Positions 63,401-64,000 of a stretch of DNA of 64,000 bases are shown piece after piece. How positions within the stretch are numbered: the first letter of the stretch is position 1; each line of letters opens with the position of its first letter. Position numbers and translations under genes: made by a program. The notes under the pieces were generated by a model. That model made no database searches. It was not told the DNA's origin and saw only the letters and a list, made by a program, of their open reading frames with translations. This DNA comes from Nocardia higoensis (GTDB lineage: Bacteria; Actinomycetota; Actinomycetes; Mycobacteriales; Mycobacteriaceae), in assembly GCF_015477835.1 (NCBI RefSeq), contig NZ_JADLQN010000001.1:2170001-2234000 (forward strand), read 5' to 3'.

Positions 63401-64000
63401 CACCGGCGGCGAGCACCTCCGGCCGCGCGAGCAGCCCGGCGATCCGGGCGGTGCGCGCACCGGCTTCGCGAGCCAGGTCGATCACCACGGTGTGCACTTC
63501 TTCCGGGGCGGGCAGCAGTGCGGGGTCGACGGGATCGCGCAGCTCCCAGCGGTTCTCGTAGAAGAAGCCGGCCATCCGGCGCAAGGCGCCCAGGCCGGGG
63601 GCGATAGAGCCGAAACGCATGCCCCGGATCTGGAGCACCACCGTGCCGTCGGTGCCGAGCAGGTCGATGTCGGCGCGCGGCTCGCCCGCGCGGTCCAGGC
63701 GGGCGAGGACGTCGACCTGCTCGGGGATCGGCGCGAAGGCGCGCACGGATTCCACGCCGACCGGCACCATGGCCCCGTCCCCGGAATTTCCGCTGCCGAC
63801 CAGCAGCGCGGCGATGCTCTGGAGTGCCGCGTCGACCACGCACGGATGCGCCAGGTGCGCCGAGTCGCGGGCGATCTCGCCGTCGAGGGTAGCCAGCACG
63901 GTGGTGTCGCGCACCCGCACCGAGGTCGCGCGCCGGAACGTCGGGCCGTAGTCCAGGCCGCGCGCGGCCAGGCCCGCGTAGAAATCGGCCGGGTCGATCG
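60447..64000 (-). CDS. Reducing type I polyketide synthase (DH-ER-KR-ACP part; N-terminus outside the window)
   Basis: About 1,184 codons in the window, with the N-terminal part beyond the right edge (presumably KS and AT). Domains in order: second half of a dehydratase (YGPTFRRATSVRV; catalytic Asp in HPCVVDAAL), enoylreductase (GLNYKDPLKIIG; VHGAAGGVGSAATQIA), ketoreductase (LVTGGYGAFGLAVGRWL; LDD in GVLDDRR, a B-type mark; YSYTAAN) and acyl carrier protein (ELGLDSLMAVEF). A ~95-residue Ala/Thr/Pro-rich tail follows the ACP. The layout is that of fully reducing mycobacterial-type PKSs such as Mas. Confidence 0.95.
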   Translation of the reverse strand, partial: IDPADFYAGLAARGLDYGPTFRRATSVRVRDTTVLATLDGEIARDSAHLAHPCVVDAALQSIAALLVGSGNSGDGAMVPVGVESVRAFAPIPEQVDVLARLDRAGEPRADIDLLGTDGTVVLQIRGMRFGSIAPGLGALRRMAGFFYENRWELRDPVDPALLPAPEEVHTVVIDLAREAGARTARIAGLLARPEVLAAGEPGGTDLGASVVARLHAAVAAEGVRRLHVVVVVPGSAETGPADLDILWTLRELAVALEGFVEVRIDQLGVDMPMIGDGSIHVTVVTEQAYAHPDGDTAPDPVHAAVAGARRVLLNEQPRLRWRLVDLDADTGDAELAAELNIPGAFSYDNVDEVFLRNGLRWVAAVSATLPERIEALDEAVPLTDPEANFALEIPSARVLSRLAWRACGRRAPGAGEVEVRMRAVGLNYKDPLKIIGVLSERDLADTFFGSSPGMEGIGVVTRVGEGVTHVAEGDTVSLGCKDMIRRYNTTAADLVSRLDPDTEPGHCTNSTAFGTAEYALVELARLQPGETVLVHGAAGGVGSAATQIATLLGATVIGTASTAERRDWARAQGADHVLDSRSLNFAEDVLALTAGAGVDVVVSTAPGDILRANFTAVAEFGRIVEIGKADIYTGGQLDLRHFDKNVSYHSLDLDRMLARRRASTVELLRRVNAKLADGTYRPLPYTLYGTADVAKAFEEVARSTRIGRVALDFDETAPMVRPRLTEVEIDPRAQYLVTGGYGAFGLAVGRWLVDRGATRLTLLGRSGPGSDAARAQLAVWQERGIEVTAARGDVTDTAAMTDLLRELHTPDHPLRGIFHTAGVLDDRRVTTMDRDSLAAVYRPKVEGTRALTHALAEAGARPDMFVLFSSGSAIFGGVGQYSYTAANIAMQAQADAIVRDGGAALAIGWGHMSGGGMAEHDDNMARYLRNTGFDSMPLDEGTEYLEKALELGLHHHADIIAIDWGKVAASGPHFAQTARVAELIAAAAQDDSETARLAAALRELDEGRRGEVVAYMLAEQLATVMGVSAESIDLAVPVPELGLDSLMAVEFGALVTKSLGIDLSSLSMGRTFTLEQAGTRIAEQLVGGGTGAAASAATAPAPGSLENSPAIAASPGELGATAQGASAGATVTPTATTGPTAPAAGTAAAATAGTTAADAPSATAGQTQASAGQQPVGRTEVEQ

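Overview
The window is a chromosomal segment of a high-G+C mycolic-acid actinobacterium, most likely a Nocardia. From about 0 to 43 kb the gene order matches the Mycobacterium tuberculosis segment Rv3014c to Rv3053c almost gene by gene: ligA, a MetE-like gene, mnmA, iscS, acyltransferases, etfA/etfB, the methylglucose lipopolysaccharide (MGLP) genes, echA17-like, NUDIX, ABC ATPase, serB2, ctaD, fecB-like, nrdF, nrdE, nrdI and nrdH. Very strong GC bias at third codon positions, many GTG starts, ATGA/GTGA gene overlaps and lipobox lipoproteins fit the same group. No tRNA, rRNA or CRISPR was seen.

Layout. 0-7.1 kb (minus): DNA ligase, MetE-like protein, the thiolation pair iscS-mnmA, and a PlsC-like plus OlsB-like acyltransferase pair. 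7.3-9.6 kb: ndh (NDH-2) divergent from a LysR regulator, with a perfect palindrome between them. 9.6-10.3 kb: a VapBC-like toxin-antitoxin pair, probably leaderless. 10.4-12.2 kb: electron transfer flavoprotein genes. 12.3-20 kb: MGLP genes (methyltransferase, GH57 enzyme, GT4 glycosyltransferase, hexapeptide acyltransferase) with a PQQ-repeat lipoprotein and a secreted lipase between them. 20-30 kb: DUF1697, two methyltransferases, crotonase-fold protein, NUDIX, ABC ATPase, a PTH2-family peptidyl-tRNA hydrolase, serB2 and ctaD. 30-43 kb: VOC protein, iron-siderophore-type lipoprotein, and the class Ib ribonucleotide reductase genes. nrdF and nrdHIE each carry tandem NrdR boxes, and nrdE carries a 407-residue intein. 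They are separated by an accessory block: mgtE with a short leader ORF, an orphan VapB-like protein, DUF2254 and an LLM oxidoreductase. 43-50 kb: flavin reductase, TetR, short NadE, and molybdenum-cofactor genes (moaD-moaA divergent from moeA, a moaC-mog fusion and moaE). 50-59 kb: COG0523 GTPase, cell-wall amidase, small secreted protein, SDR, a two-component system, and two secreted lipoprotein hydrolases. 59-64 kb: remnant of an IS630-type transposase, then an alpha-oxoamine synthase translationally coupled to a large reducing type I polyketide synthase that runs off the window.

The most notable items are the PKS/alpha-oxoamine synthase pair, the structured mgtE leader with its Pro/Arg-rich peptide, the NrdE intein placed exactly at the redox cysteine, and the matched NrdR box pairs at both nrd promoters. 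All functions are inferred from sequence motifs and gene order; no search was run.
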